Shown here piece after piece: positions 24,787 to 34,012 of a DNA stretch of 42,959 nucleotides (position 1 is its first letter; each line of letters begins with the position of its first letter). The notes beneath the pieces are model-generated. The model ran no database searches. It had not been told where the DNA came from and saw only the letters and a list, made by a program, of their open reading frames with translations. Position numbers and translations under genes: made by a program. The stretch is taken from contig CAMLIT010000022.1 of the NCBI GenBank assembly GCA_946480295.1, positions 1 to 42,959 of the forward strand, read 5' to 3'. The DNA comes from an uncultured Gemmatimonadota bacterium. Lineage in GTDB: Bacteria > Gemmatimonadota > Gemmatimonadetes > Gemmatimonadales > Gemmatimonadaceae.

Positions 24787-25272
24787 TTACGGGTGCGGGA
24801 GCCTCGTGCGGACGAGGATCACGCCGCTCCCACCCGAGACGCCGTACACCGCCGCCGAGGCGGCGTCGCGGAGGACGTCGATGCGCTCGATGTCCGAGGG
24901 GCGGAGCGCGGCGAGGACGTACGAGGCGCCGCGCAGCGGCTGGCCGTCGATCACGATCAGCGGCTCGCCCGTCGCATTGCGCACGCGCACGGTGAACTCG
25001 TGCCCCTGCCGGTCGACCTGCAGGCCGGGGACTCGCTCCAGCAGATCGGCGACGGAGAGGGCCTTCTGCCGGTCGATCTCCGCTTCGTGGACGGAGGCGA
25101 TGGAGGTGGCGACGTCGGCGCGGCGCTGCGAGCCGTAGCCGGTGCCGACGAGGTCGGTGTCACGCGCGGGGGGCGGCGGGAGCTCCGGACGGGGGGTGCA
25201 ACCGAGGACGGCGCCGGCGGCGAGTCCGATGACGACGGCCGTCCAGCCAGCGGCGTGGGCGCGCGTAAGCAT
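24787..25272 (-). CDS. Plug-only TonB-receptor-like lipoprotein
   Basis: 161 aa. The signal peptide ends in lipobox AVLGC. After a proline-rich linker comes a TonB-dependent receptor plug domain: [69 protein letters not shown]. The beta-barrel that normally follows (about 500 or more residues) is absent: the gene stops at TAA 24787 right after the plug, with no barrel in any frame downstream. Such lone plug lipoproteins occur in Gemmatimonadota and Bacteroidota, so it is probably a complete gene rather than a truncation. GGAG is eight bases before ATG 25272. It may cap or regulate a receptor encoded elsewhere; this is inference. Confidence 0.85.
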   Translation of the reverse strand: MLTRAHAAGWTAVVIGLAAGAVLGCTPRPELPPPPARDTDLVGTGYGSQRRADVATSIASVHEAEIDRQKALSVADLLERVPGLQVDRQGHEFTVRVRNATGEPLIVIDGQPLRGASYVLAALRPSDIERIDVLRDAASAAVYGVSGGSGVILVRTRLPHP

Positions 25273-25428
25273 GGGGCACTCCAGGTACGGTGTGCCCACA
25301 ACGTGCGGCCGCAGGGGCGGCGCGCAGTCGGGCGAGGGGGCGCCCGGCGTGCGGAATCGGCGGACGCCGCGCGGGTGCCCGCCGGGCACGGCGCTTCCGA
25401 CGGGATTCGAGCCCGCTAGCTTGGGGGC

Positions 25429-25968
25429 ATGACCCAGATCATTCCCGTCAACTATCGCTCGGATATCCTGCCGGAGTACCAGGGCACGCCCGTCGGCCTG
25501 CTCCTCGAGTACCACAACCTGGAGCGCGCCCTCGGCTCGGGGCCCGGACGCCAGCTCCTGATCGGCATGTGCATGGACAGCCGCAAGGCGCTGCGCATCC
25601 CCCACGACTTCGCCTACGTGCTGCGCACGGCCGGCGCGAACATGCGCGACAACGAGTTCCGCATCTCGTTCGCCATCGCCGTCGGCGGGATCACCACCAT
25701 CGTGCTCATCGCCCACACGGACTGCGGGATGGCGCGCGTCGCCCGCCTGCACGACGAGTTCGTCCAGGGCATGGTCGAGCGGGCCGGGTGGGACAAGGCG
25801 CAGGCGGAGAAGCACTTCGCCGTCAGCGTCCCGAAGTTCGCCATCGACGACGAGATCGACTTCGTCATGCGGGAAGCCGAGCGGCTGCGCGGGCTGTACC
25901 CGAAGATCACCGTCGTGCCCCTGCTCTACCGCGTCGAGGACGACCTGCTCTACCAGCTCAAGGCCTAG
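25429..25968 (+). CDS. Beta-carbonic anhydrase-like protein
   Basis: 179 aa. The zinc site is recognisable: [10 protein letters not shown] with Cys48, Asp50 and Arg52 (the Asp-Arg dyad), and AHTDCGM with His96 and Cys99. Glycine-rich [12 protein letters not shown] precedes the second motif, as in the family. It lacks the usual N-terminal arm. The short spacing and divergent C-terminus ([19 protein letters not shown]) place it in the carbonic-anhydrase-like group, for which activity is not always shown. It should catalyse reversible CO2 hydration in the cytoplasm. GGGGGC precedes the ATG closely. It is divergent from the TonB-plug lipoprotein and followed after 89 bases by araA. Confidence 0.88.
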   Translation: MTQIIPVNYRSDILPEYQGTPVGLLLEYHNLERALGSGPGRQLLIGMCMDSRKALRIPHDFAYVLRTAGANMRDNEFRISFAIAVGGITTIVLIAHTDCGMARVARLHDEFVQGMVERAGWDKAQAEKHFAVSVPKFAIDDEIDFVMREAERLRGLYPKITVVPLLYRVEDDLLYQLKA

Positions 25969-25991
25969 CCCGCACGCCCTCCGCCTTTCCC

Positions 25992-26038
25992 GGGATGCCA
26001 GCGGCGCGCGGCGCGGAAGCACGCGCGCGCGGCATCCC
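25992..26038 (+). terminator. Hairpin between carbonic anhydrase and araA
   Basis: GGGATGCC (25992-25999) and GGCATCCC (26031-26038) pair perfectly, and the loop can extend the stem with GC-rich pairs. It lies after the carbonic anhydrase stop and 20 bases before the araA ATG, which has no Shine-Dalgarno. Termination after the first gene, or attenuation of the second, are both possible. Confidence 0.45.
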
Positions 26039-26057
26039 TCATCACGCCTTTCCGCTC

Positions 26058-27566
26058 ATGACGATCGATCACGCCCCGCTCGAAGCCTGGTTCATCACGG
26101 GGAGCCAGCATCTGTACGGTCCGGAGACCCTCGCCCAGGTCGACCGGGATTCGCACGCCATCGTCGACGGCCTCAACGCGTCCGGCAAGCTGCCGATCAG
26201 GGTCGTCTTCAAGCCGGTGCTCAAGACGCCGGAGGAGATCGCCGCGGTGCTCCGCGAGGCCGACGCCTCGCCCAACTGCATCGGCCTGATCGCCTGGATG
26301 CACACCTTCAGCCCGGCGAAGATGTGGATCGGGGGGCTGAGCCGGCTGCGCAAGCCGCTCTGCCACCTGCACACGCAGTTCGGCCGCGACATCCCGTGGT
26401 CCACGATCGACATGGACTTCATGAACCTGCACCAGTCGGCGCACGGGGATCGCGAGTTCGGGTTCATCGTCTCGCGCCTGCGGCTGAACCGGAAGGTGGT
26501 CGTGGGGCACTGGAAGGAGGCGACCGTCCAGGAGCGTATCGGCGTCTGGCAGCGCGCCGCCGCGGCGTGGCACGACAGCCAGACGATGAAGATCGCGCGC
26601 ATCGGCGACAACATGCGCCAGGTCGCGGTGACCGAGGGCGACAAGGTCGAGGCGGAGCTCCGCCTCGGCTACGCCGTGAACGGCTACGGCCTCGGCGACG
26701 TCGTGCGGCACGTCGACGCCGTGAGCGAGAAGGACGTCGACGCCCTCTGCGACACGTACGCGAAGCAGTACACGCTCATGAAGGGGCTGGAGAAGGGCGG
26801 GCCGAAGCACGAGTCGCTCCGCGACGCGGCGCGCATCGAGCTCGGCCTGCGCGCGTTCCTGACCGAGGGCGGCTTCCACGCCTTCACCGATACCTTCGAG
26901 AACCTGCACGGCCTCAAGCAGCTCCCCGGGATCGCCGCGCAGCGGCTCATGGCGGACGGCTACGGCTTCGGCGCCGAGGGGGACTGGAAGCACGCGGCGC
27001 TCGTGCGCTCGCTGAAGGTGATGTCGCAGGGTCTGCCCGGCGGCACGAGCTTCATGGAGGACTACACGTACCACTTCGACCCCTCGGGGCGGAGCGTGCT
27101 CGGCGCGCACATGCTGGAGATCTGCCCCTCGATCGCCGCGGGGAAGCCGTCGTGCGAGGTGCACCCGCTCGGCATCGGCGGCAAGGAGGATCCGGTGCGC
27201 CTCGTCTTCGATTCCGCGACCGGCCCCGCCGTGAACGCGACGATCGTGGACATGGGCAACCGCTTCCGCATGGTCGTGAACGTGGTGGACGTCATCCCGC
27301 CCTTCGCGGCGATGCCGAAGCTGCCGGTGGCGCGCGCGCTGTGGATTCCGCGCCCGAACCTGGACACGGCGGCGGCGGCGTGGATCCACGCCGGCGGCGC
27401 GCACCACACCGCGTTCTCGCTGGCGCTGACGCCGGAGCACCTCGAGGACTTCGCGGCGATGGCGGGGCTCGAGTTCCTCCTCATCGACGACACGACCGAC
27501 CTGCGCCAGTTCCGGAACGAGCTGCGCTGGAACGACGCGGCGTACCAGGTGGTCGGCGCGCGCTGA
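26058..27566 (+). CDS. araA: L-arabinose isomerase
   Basis: 502 aa, the standard AraA length. The N-terminal [20 protein letters not shown] and [20 protein letters not shown] are strongly conserved family blocks. The metal-site residues known from E. coli AraA are found in [20 protein letters not shown] (Glu), [10 protein letters not shown] (Glu), [10 protein letters not shown] (His) and [10 protein letters not shown] (His). The enzyme interconverts L-arabinose and L-ribulose in the cytoplasm with Mn2+. No araB, araD or arabinose transporter adjoins it, so it is an orphan in this window and the rest of the pathway must lie elsewhere. There is no Shine-Dalgarno before the ATG and a hairpin lies just upstream. 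Confidence 0.96.
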   Translation: MTIDHAPLEAWFITGSQHLYGPETLAQVDRDSHAIVDGLNASGKLPIRVVFKPVLKTPEEIAAVLREADASPNCIGLIAWMHTFSPAKMWIGGLSRLRKPLCHLHTQFGRDIPWSTIDMDFMNLHQSAHGDREFGFIVSRLRLNRKVVVGHWKEATVQERIGVWQRAAAAWHDSQTMKIARIGDNMRQVAVTEGDKVEAELRLGYAVNGYGLGDVVRHVDAVSEKDVDALCDTYAKQYTLMKGLEKGGPKHESLRDAARIELGLRAFLTEGGFHAFTDTFENLHGLKQLPGIAAQRLMADGYGFGAEGDWKHAALVRSLKVMSQGLPGGTSFMEDYTYHFDPSGRSVLGAHMLEICPSIAAGKPSCEVHPLGIGGKEDPVRLVFDSATGPAVNATIVDMGNRFRMVVNVVDVIPPFAAMPKLPVARALWIPRPNLDTAAAAWIHAGGAHHTAFSLALTPEHLEDFAAMAGLEFLLIDDTTDLRQFRNELRWNDAAYQVVGAR

Positions 27567-27765
27567 CCCGACGGGAGCGCGCGTCGAGCGGTGCGCTCGC
27601 CGCCGCCGACGGAGCTGGTGCTGCGTGGACGGATCGGACGGATGCCGGCAGGTCCAGGGATCCGAGACCGTGCGCGTGCTGGCCAGGGCTCCCTGGTGCG
27701 CCGCGCTCGCGGGACGGAGATTACGCGGCACGCCGCGCCGTCTCCGTCCTCGCGCCAGCCACACC

Positions 27766-28650
27766 ATGCCCGAGCTCCCCGACATCACGGCCTACGTCGA
27801 AGCGCTCCAGGCGCGGCTCGTCGGCCAGCCGCTCGAGGAGATCCGGATCCGGAACCCCTTTCTCCTCCGGACGGTGGATCCCCCGCTCGACGCGCTCCTC
27901 GGGCAGCGCGTGCGAAGCGTCGCGCGGCTCGGGAAGCGCATCGTCATCGGCTTCGACGACGAGCTGTTCGTCGTCATCCACCTCATGATCGCCGGCCGGC
28001 TGCACTGGGTCGGGCCGACGGCGAAGACGGGCGGCCGCGCGGTGCTCGCGGCCCTGCGCTTCCCGAACGGCATGCTCACGCTCACCGAGGCCGGGACGAC
28101 GCGGCGCGCGTCGCTCCACCTCGTCCGCGGCGCGGCCGCCCTCGCGCCGCTCGATCGCGGCGGGCTCGAGGTGCTCGACGCGACGCCTGACGAGTTCGCG
28201 GCGCGGCTGCGCGCGGAGAGCCACACGGTGAAGCGGGCGCTCACGGATCCGCGGCTGTTCAGCGGCATCGGCAACGCCTACTCCGACGAGATCCTCCATC
28301 GCGCGCGGCTCTCCCCGGTGAAGCTCACCGGCCGCCTGAGCGACGACGAGGTCGCGCGGCTGCACGACGCCACGCGCGCGACGCTGCTCGAGTGGACGGA
28401 GCGGCTGCGCGCCGAATGCGGCGACGGCTTCCCGGAGAAGGTCACGGCGTTCCGCCCGGAGATGGCGGTGCACGGCCGCTACGGCCAGCCGTGCCCGGAC
28501 TGCGGCGCGCCCGTGCAGCGCATCCGCTACGCGGACAACGAGACCAACTACTGCGCGCGCTGCCAGACCGACGGCCGGCGGCTCGCGGACCGGGCGCTGT
28601 CCCGGCTGTTGAAGGAGGACTGGCCGAGGAGCATGGACGAGGTGGGGTAG
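27766..28650 (+). CDS. Formamidopyrimidine-DNA glycosylase / endonuclease VIII family protein
   Basis: 294 aa. It begins MPELPDI, giving the catalytic N-terminal proline and glutamate (Pro2, Glu3 counting Met). The conserved lysine sits in LGKRIVIGF and the H2TH motif in [19 protein letters not shown]. The C-terminal zinc finger is intact ([11 protein letters not shown] ... [10 protein letters not shown], four cysteines). It excises oxidised bases and cleaves the abasic site. MPELPD instead of MPELPE, and divergence from MutM in the middle, suggest one of the Fpg/Nei-like subfamilies rather than classical MutM, so I give no symbol. The start at 27766 is fixed by the need for Pro2. Confidence 0.94.
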   Translation: MPELPDITAYVEALQARLVGQPLEEIRIRNPFLLRTVDPPLDALLGQRVRSVARLGKRIVIGFDDELFVVIHLMIAGRLHWVGPTAKTGGRAVLAALRFPNGMLTLTEAGTTRRASLHLVRGAAALAPLDRGGLEVLDATPDEFAARLRAESHTVKRALTDPRLFSGIGNAYSDEILHRARLSPVKLTGRLSDDEVARLHDATRATLLEWTERLRAECGDGFPEKVTAFRPEMAVHGRYGQPCPDCGAPVQRIRYADNETNYCARCQTDGRRLADRALSRLLKEDWPRSMDEVG

Positions 28651-28670
28651 GGCGGGAGGCGGGGCGGAGC

Positions 28671-28711
28671 GGTGGTCATCCCGAGGGAGCGAAGCGACCG
28701 AGGGAACTACC
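28671..28711. repeat. Palindromic intergenic repeat of the GAGCGAAGCGAC type
   Basis: The block GTCATCCCGAGGGAGCGAAG followed by CGACCGAGGGAACTAC, 20 bases after the fpg stop, is an imperfect palindrome with GAGGGA on both flanks of GCGAAGCG. From memory, elements of this TCCCTCGG/TCGCTTCGCTC pattern recur between genes in several GC-rich bacteria. Only one copy is in this window, so the repeat status rests on recall. Confidence 0.4.
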
Positions 28712-28744
28712 GTTCGCCGCCGGTGGACCGCAAGCCGGAAGGAC

Positions 28745-28786
28745 GTCATTGGTCATTGGTCATTGGTCATTGGTCATTGGTCATTG
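28745..28786 (+). repeat. Six tandem copies of a 7-bp unit (GTCATTG)
   Basis: Six perfect head-to-tail copies of GTCATTG, an AT-richer tract in a GC-rich neighbourhood. The last copy forms the start of the left arm of the long hairpin that follows. Perfect short tandem repeats of this kind change copy number by slippage. Confidence 0.9.
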
Positions 28787-28848
28787 GCGAGCCGCTCGGG
28801 ATGCCTGGCGTGGCGTCCCGGGCGGCTCGCCAATGACCAGGGACCAAC
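28769..28848. terminator. Long hairpin between convergent fpg and serine hydrolase genes
   Basis: A 32-base left arm (28769-28800) pairs with 28817-28848 with four mismatches around a 16-base loop. The inner 22 bp (GGTCATTGGCGAGCCGCTCG and GG, 28779-28800) have only one mismatch. Its position between two convergent genes suits a bidirectional terminator, but the stem is longer than usual and lacks a U-tract. It may instead be a mobile or transposed palindrome. Confidence 0.6.
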
Positions 28849-28850
28849 GA

Positions 28851-30179
28851 CTATTTGCGTGGTCCCGCGACGCTCGTGCCGCGTACCTCGGTCAGCGCCT
28901 GATACACCAGCATCGGGAACCGTCCCCCGATGTCGCTCGCGTTTGGCAGCTGATTGAGCATGAAGACGAGCACCAGGTGCTCGGCCGGATCCACCTCGTA
29001 CGTGCTGCCGTAGGCGCCGCCCCAGCCGAAGGTGCCGGCGGATTCGACGCGGCCGTCGGCGCCGGGGCGCCGCATGATCTCGAAGCCGAGCCCGAAGGCG
29101 TGGCCGGGACGGGTGTAGAGGGTCCCCGTCTGCTTCGTCGTCATGAGCGCCACCGTGCGCGGGCCGAGGATGCGCGCGCCATCGAGCGTCCCGCCGTCCA
29201 GCAGCATCTCGAGGAAGCGCGCGTAGTCGCGCGCCGTGGAGAGGAGCCCGGCCCCGCCGGAGAAGCTCCGCCGTGGACCGTCCACGTAGTCGCCCTGGCC
29301 CCGCGGCCCGTCCGGCGCGCGCGTGATCCCTCCGCCCCGCTGGCTGGCGTACACCGCGACGAGCCGGGAGCGCTTCGACGGCGGCAGGAAGAAGTAGCTG
29401 TCGGTCATGCCGAGCGGCGCCGTGATCCGCGTCCGGAAGAACTCGTCGAGCGGCATGCCGGAGACCTTCTCGACGACGCAGCCGAGGACGTCGACGCTGT
29501 AGCCGTACACCCAGCGCTCGCCCGGCTGCGCGACGAAGGGGAGCGTCGCCAGGCGCTCCATGGTCTGGCAGATCGGCTCCGCCTTGTCCGCGGTGTACCA
29601 GCCCCACCCCGCGGCCGGCCCGAGCCCCTGCGCGGCGTACAGCGGCGCGACGAGGCTGTCCGTGCCGTACGAGATGCCCGACGTGTGCGTGAGGAGGTCG
29701 TGGATCGTTATGCGCCGCCGCGCCGGCACGATCGCGCGGCCGGTGTCGGTGCGCACCGCGACGGTCGTGTGCTCGAACGCCGGGATGTAGCGGCCCACCG
29801 GGTCGTTCAGCGAGATCCGCCCCTGCTCGACGAGGGACATGATGGCGACGCTGGTGAGCGCCTTCGTCTGCGACGCGATGCGGAAGATCGCGTCCGTCGC
29901 CATCGGCCGGTGGGCCTCGCGGTCCGCCTCGCCGACCGCGCGCTCGTAGACGACCTGGCCGTAGCGGAGGACGAGCGCGACCGCGCCGGCGATGCGGTTG
30001 CTGTCGACCTCGCGCTGGAGCGCGGTGTCGAGGCGCGCGAGCCGCTCGGGGGCGAAGCCCAGCCGCGCGGCGGCGGGCGTCGCACCGGTCGAGCGCTGCG
30101 CGGCGGCGGGGGTCGCGGCCGCGGCGGCGGCGAGCGCGACGAGGGCGAGGGCGACGCGAGCGGTGCGGGTCCGGAGCAT
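28851..30179 (-). CDS. Serine hydrolase of the class C beta-lactamase family
   Basis: 442 aa. A cleavable signal peptide (VALALVALAAAAAATPAAAQ) places it in the periplasm. The beta-lactamase/EstB fold is shown by IASQTKAL (Ser-x-x-Lys nucleophile, residues ~103-106), the Tyr motif WVYGYSVDVLGCVVE, and the late FGWGGAYGSTYEVDP block in place of the KTG triad. Such proteins are D-aminopeptidase-, esterase- or penicillin-binding-like; true beta-lactam resistance is not implied. The length is typical. It diverges from the M1 peptidase, with 147 bases between the two starts, and is convergent with fpg across the long hairpin. A CCA codon in LPNASD belongs to the GCCWRACG word family. Confidence 0.9.
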   Translation of the reverse strand: MLRTRTARVALALVALAAAAAATPAAAQRSTGATPAAARLGFAPERLARLDTALQREVDSNRIAGAVALVLRYGQVVYERAVGEADREAHRPMATDAIFRIASQTKALTSVAIMSLVEQGRISLNDPVGRYIPAFEHTTVAVRTDTGRAIVPARRRITIHDLLTHTSGISYGTDSLVAPLYAAQGLGPAAGWGWYTADKAEPICQTMERLATLPFVAQPGERWVYGYSVDVLGCVVEKVSGMPLDEFFRTRITAPLGMTDSYFFLPPSKRSRLVAVYASQRGGGITRAPDGPRGQGDYVDGPRRSFSGGAGLLSTARDYARFLEMLLDGGTLDGARILGPRTVALMTTKQTGTLYTRPGHAFGLGFEIMRRPGADGRVESAGTFGWGGAYGSTYEVDPAEHLVLVFMLNQLPNASDIGGRFPMLVYQALTEVRGTSVAGPRK

Positions 30180-30326
30180 GGCGGGAGGGGTTGTGTTGCG
30201 CGGGAATGTACGGGTGCGGGCACGGGGACGCGAACAGGGGCGGGCGCGCGTGGGCGCCGAGCGAGCGCCTCGCGACGGGGCCAGGGACGCGACAGATTCC
30301 GGCATCCTTCACGTGGACTCGGCATC

Positions 30327-32771
30327 ATGTCTCGCCCAATTTCCGCCGCGCGCCTCGCCGTCGCCGCCGCCCTCGCGCTCGGCGCGCTCGCTCCCTTGTC
30401 CGCCCAGCAGCCGCGCCGCACCGGCGTGATCGGCGCGTACGTGCCGCCGAAGGTGTGGCCGCAGCGCCAGCGCGTCTTCGACCTGCTCCACCAGCGCATC
30501 GCGATCTCCTTCGATCTCGCGCGCCACGCCGTGCGCGGCGAGGTCGCGACGCGCCTCGTCGTGACGGCGGCGCCCACGGACACGATCCGTCTCGATGCGT
30601 CCAACCTGACGATCGACGCCGCACTCGACGCGGGAGGCCGGCCGCTGCGCTATACCGCCGACACCTCCGGCGTGACGGTGCACCTGCCGCGGCGCGCCCA
30701 GCGCGGCGACACGGTGCTCTTCACGCTGCGCTATCACGGCAACCCGGAGCGCGGGATGTATTTCGTCCCCCGCCGCCCGACGGTGTGGACGCAGGGCGAG
30801 GCGATCGAGACGCCGAGCTGGGTGCCGACGTACAACGCGCCCAACGACAAGACGACGTGGGAGATCCTCGTCACCGCCGACACGAGCATGAAGGTGCTGT
30901 CGAACGGCCGGCTGGTGTCGGTGACGAGGACGCCGGACGGGCGGCAGCAGGTGTGGCACTGGTCCCAGGAGAAGCCGGCGTCGACGTACCTGTACTCGAT
31001 CGTCGCGGCGCCCTTCACCGTCCTGCACGACGACTGGCGCGGCATCCCGGTGGACTACTGGGTCGCGCCCGACACCGTGAACGCGGCGTGGCGCACCTTC
31101 GGCGAGACGCCGGCGATGATCGAGACGTACTCGCGCGTGCTCGGCGTCAACTTCCCCTGGGCGAAGTACGACCAGGCCGTGATCCCCGACTTCACCTACG
31201 GCGGGATGGAGAACGTCTCGGCCACCACGCAGACCGACCTCGCGCTGCACGGCGAGGGCGCCGAGCCGGAGCAGAGCGGCCGGAGCCTCGACGCGCACGA
31301 GCTCGCGCACCAGTGGTTCGGCGACCTGACGACGACCGCCACCTGGGCGCACGCGTGGCTCAACGAGGGGATCACCACGTACATGGAGAGCGTGCAGGAG
31401 GAGAAGTCGCGCGGGTGGGATGCGGCGCAGTGGAACTGGCTGAACCAGCAGAAGGCGGCGATGGCCGCGGACCTCAACCAGGAGCGCCCCCTCGTCCTCG
31501 GCGCGCCGCCGGGCACGGACCCGATCCAGATCTTCTTCAGCGGCCACGTCTACCCGAAGGGCGCGCAGCTCGCGCACCAGCTCCGCCGGCTGCTCGGCGA
31601 TTCGCTCTTCTGGGCCGGCATGCACCGCTTCCTCGTCGACAACGCCTACAAGCCGGTGGAGACGGCCGACTTCGCGATCGCGATGGAGAAGACCGCCCAC
31701 CGCGACCTCGACTGGTTCTTCGACCAGTGGGCGTACGGGATCGGCTATCCGAAGGTGAAGGTGACGCGCGACTGGAACGCCGGCGCGCGCACCCTGCGCC
31801 TCACGGTGGACGAGACGCAGAAGATCGACTCGACGCACCCCTTCTTCCGCTTCCCGGCCACGGTGCGGGTGATCACGCGCGACTCGGTGGTGCGGCACGA
31901 GGTGATGGTCACGCGCCAGCACCAGACGTTCGACCTGAAACTGCCCGGCGCGCCGCTGTCGTTCGTCTTCGACGAGGGCGGCTGGCTCCTCGGCACCGTC
32001 ACCACGGACCAGACGCCGCACGAGCTCGCGGAGCTGGCGCGGCACGATCTCGACTTCGCCACGCGCTACTGGGCGCTCTCGCAGCTCGCGACGTCGACGG
32101 ACACCGCCGCGCGCGATGCGCGCCGGCTCGTCGCGCTCAACGACGAGTCCGAGCACATGCGCACGCTCGCCCTCCAGCAGCTGGCGAGCGACCCGAGCGC
32201 GGAGTCGCAGGCGATCGTGCGCGCCGCGCTCGCCGATCCCTCCAGCGTGGCGCGCGCGCAGGCGCTGCGCAGCCTCGCCGCCCGCGACACGGCGGCCGTA
32301 CAGGCGACCGCGGTCTCCATGCTCCAGCACGACCCGAGCTTCACGGTGAAGCAGGCGGCGCTCTCCGTGTACGACCCGAACCGCGCTCCGGAGGGGACGG
32401 CGCTGCTCGCCGAGCAGGCGCGGCACGGTGCCTCGCTCGGCATCCGCCTCACCGCGGCGACGCGGCTGCTTCGCCACCCGGACTCCGCCGGCGTGGCGGC
32501 GCTGGAGAGCATGACCGATCCCGCGGAGCCGCGCGAGGTGCGCACCTTCGCCCTGTCGCTGCTCGGCCGCTGGCCGGACAAGGCGCCGGTGACCGCCGTC
32601 GCCACCCGCTACCTGGCCGACGACGATCCGCTTTTCGCCGAGGCGGCGGTGCGCGCGCTCGCGACGGCGGCGGGCGCGAACGCGCGTCCGGCGCTCGAGG
32701 CGGCGCTCGCCCGCGAGACGCGCGTCACCGTGCGTGCCGCGCTCACGCGCGCGCTGGCCGGTCCTCGCTGA
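30327..32771 (+). CDS. M1 family metallopeptidase with C-terminal HEAT-like repeats
   Basis: 814 aa, with an N-terminal signal peptide (AARLAVAAALALGALAPLSA). The zinc motif is HELAH (His324, Glu325, His328) with the third ligand Glu347 in WLNEGITTYME. The exopeptidase motif FTYGGMENVSATT lies 30 residues before. The N-terminal saddle domain (~40-230) is standard for M1 enzymes. After the catalytic domain, alpha-helical repeats run from ~560 to the end (RTLALQQLASDPS, RAQALRSLAARDTAAV, RTFALSLLGRWPDKAPV), reading as HEAT-like repeats. It is a periplasmic or secreted aminopeptidase. The final 29 bases overlap the end of the convergent P450 gene. Confidence 0.93.
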   Translation: MSRPISAARLAVAAALALGALAPLSAQQPRRTGVIGAYVPPKVWPQRQRVFDLLHQRIAISFDLARHAVRGEVATRLVVTAAPTDTIRLDASNLTIDAALDAGGRPLRYTADTSGVTVHLPRRAQRGDTVLFTLRYHGNPERGMYFVPRRPTVWTQGEAIETPSWVPTYNAPNDKTTWEILVTADTSMKVLSNGRLVSVTRTPDGRQQVWHWSQEKPASTYLYSIVAAPFTVLHDDWRGIPVDYWVAPDTVNAAWRTFGETPAMIETYSRVLGVNFPWAKYDQAVIPDFTYGGMENVSATTQTDLALHGEGAEPEQSGRSLDAHELAHQWFGDLTTTATWAHAWLNEGITTYMESVQEEKSRGWDAAQWNWLNQQKAAMAADLNQERPLVLGAPPGTDPIQIFFSGHVYPKGAQLAHQLRRLLGDSLFWAGMHRFLVDNAYKPVETADFAIAMEKTAHRDLDWFFDQWAYGIGYPKVKVTRDWNAGARTLRLTVDETQKIDSTHPFFRFPATVRVITRDSVVRHEVMVTRQHQTFDLKLPGAPLSFVFDEGGWLLGTVTTDQTPHELAELARHDLDFATRYWALSQLATSTDTAARDARRLVALNDESEHMRTLALQQLASDPSAESQAIVRAALADPSSVARAQALRSLAARDTAAVQATAVSMLQHDPSFTVKQAALSVYDPNRAPEGTALLAEQARHGASLGIRLTAATRLLRHPDSAGVAALESMTDPAEPREVRTFALSLLGRWPDKAPVTAVATRYLADDDPLFAEAAVRALATAAGANARPALEAALARETRVTVRAALTRALAGPR

Positions 32772-33972
32772 CCCTGTCCTCGATCGTGGCGGTGGTGCGC
32801 GGCCCCGGCTCGAAGCGCACCATCAGCCGCGAGGGGCCGTGCACGTGGAAGGTGTGGCGCGGCTCCCACGGCGCATCGCTCGCCAGGGCGAGGCCGCGCG
32901 CGCGCCCGAGCAGCTCGGCGAGCGCGACGCGCGCCTCCAGCCGCGCGAGCGGCGCCCCCACGCAGAAGTGGATGCCGTGCCCGAACGCGACGTGCGGGTT
33001 CGGGTCGCGTCCGATGTCGAAGCGCTGCGGCTCGCGGAAGTGCGCCGGATCGCGGTTGGCGGCGCCGATCATCGCCAGCACCAGCGAGCCGGCGGGAATC
33101 GTCCGGCCGTGCAGCTCCACCGCGGTCCGCGTGAGCCGGAAGGCCGCCTGCACGGGGGAGCGGTAGCGCAGCACCTCCTCGATCGCCGACGCCAGCAGGG
33201 CGGGCTCGGCCCGCAGCCGCGCCATCTCGCCGGGATGCTCGACGAGACTAAGCACGGCGTTGTCGATGAGGTTCGTCGTCGTCTCGTGGCCGGCGAAGAG
33301 CAGGAGCTGGAAGAAGCCGAGGATCTCCGCCGGTGTCAGGCGCTCGCCCTCCACCTCCGCGTGGACGAGCTTCGACAGCAGGTCCTCGCTCGGCGCCGCG
33401 CGGCGCGACTCGGCCAGCTCGGCGACGTACCCCTGCATCTCCTCGTGCACGCCCATGAACTCGCCGACGGCGCGCTGCGCCTCGCCGCCCCCCTGGAGGG
33501 TGTTGGCCAGCGACGCGATGCCGTCGCTCCAGCGGCGGAAGCGCTGCCAGTCGGCGGCGGGCGCGCCGAGCAGCTCGGCGATCACCATGAGAGGAAGGGG
33601 CATCGCGAACTCGCCGACGAGGTCCATCTCGCCGCGCTCGATCGTCGCGTCGAGCAGCTCGCGCGACCGCTCGCGGATGCGCGGTTCGAGCGCGGCGACG
33701 GTGCGCGACGTGAACGCGCGCGAGACGAGCGCGCGCAGCCGCGTGTGGCGCGGCGGGTCGGCGAAGATCAGCCACTGCCCCGGCCGCGACGACGGCGGCG
33801 ACACGACGGAGCTGAAGGCGTCGTGATCGGCGAGGGCGCGCTTCACGCCATCGTAGCCGAGGACCATCCACGCGCCGGAGCGCGGGTCCTGCACCACGGG
33901 CGAGAGGGCGCGGATCCGCTCGTACGTCGGATACGGATCGCGGCGATGCTCGGCGGAGAAGAGATCGATCAT
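32743..33972 (-). CDS. Cytochrome P450
   Basis: 409 aa, the normal length of soluble bacterial P450s. The I-helix oxygen-activation motif is AGHETTTNL, the ExxR is EEVLRYRSP, and the haem-binding loop is FGHGIHFCVGAPLARLEAR with the axial cysteine. PPRHTRLRALVSRAFTSR marks the C-helix region typical of the CYP107/CYP102-like bacterial class. It hydroxylates an unknown substrate and needs ferredoxin and reductase from elsewhere, as none adjoins. I chose ATG 33972 (MIDLF, the family-like start); a GTG at 33999 would add nine residues. Its 3' end overlaps the convergent M1 gene by 29 bases. Confidence 0.94.
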   Translation of the reverse strand: MIDLFSAEHRRDPYPTYERIRALSPVVQDPRSGAWMVLGYDGVKRALADHDAFSSVVSPPSSRPGQWLIFADPPRHTRLRALVSRAFTSRTVAALEPRIRERSRELLDATIERGEMDLVGEFAMPLPLMVIAELLGAPAADWQRFRRWSDGIASLANTLQGGGEAQRAVGEFMGVHEEMQGYVAELAESRRAAPSEDLLSKLVHAEVEGERLTPAEILGFFQLLLFAGHETTTNLIDNAVLSLVEHPGEMARLRAEPALLASAIEEVLRYRSPVQAAFRLTRTAVELHGRTIPAGSLVLAMIGAANRDPAHFREPQRFDIGRDPNPHVAFGHGIHFCVGAPLARLEARVALAELLGRARGLALASDAPWEPRHTFHVHGPSRLMVRFEPGPRTTATIEDRVSEDRPARA

Positions 33973-34012
33973 CGGTCGACCTGCCTGCGGCGGCTGCACC
34001 GGGACCGGCAGC

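Noticed and set aside
24787..25272. Truncated TonB receptor pseudogene
   Set aside because: The lipobox, ribosome-binding site and clean stop after the plug suggest a complete gene. No barrel remnant follows.
28745..28786. CRISPR-like array
   Set aside because: The 7-bp units are contiguous with no spacers and there are no cas genes.
28851..30179. Beta-lactam resistance gene
   Set aside because: The class C-like fold is shared with many peptidases and esterases. The usual KTG motif is not evident, so resistance is not claimed.
28392..30326. Upstream in-frame extension of the M1 peptidase
   Set aside because: It runs through fpg and the tandem repeat and antisense to the serine hydrolase. 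The signal peptide begins at 30327, so the extension is a shadow.
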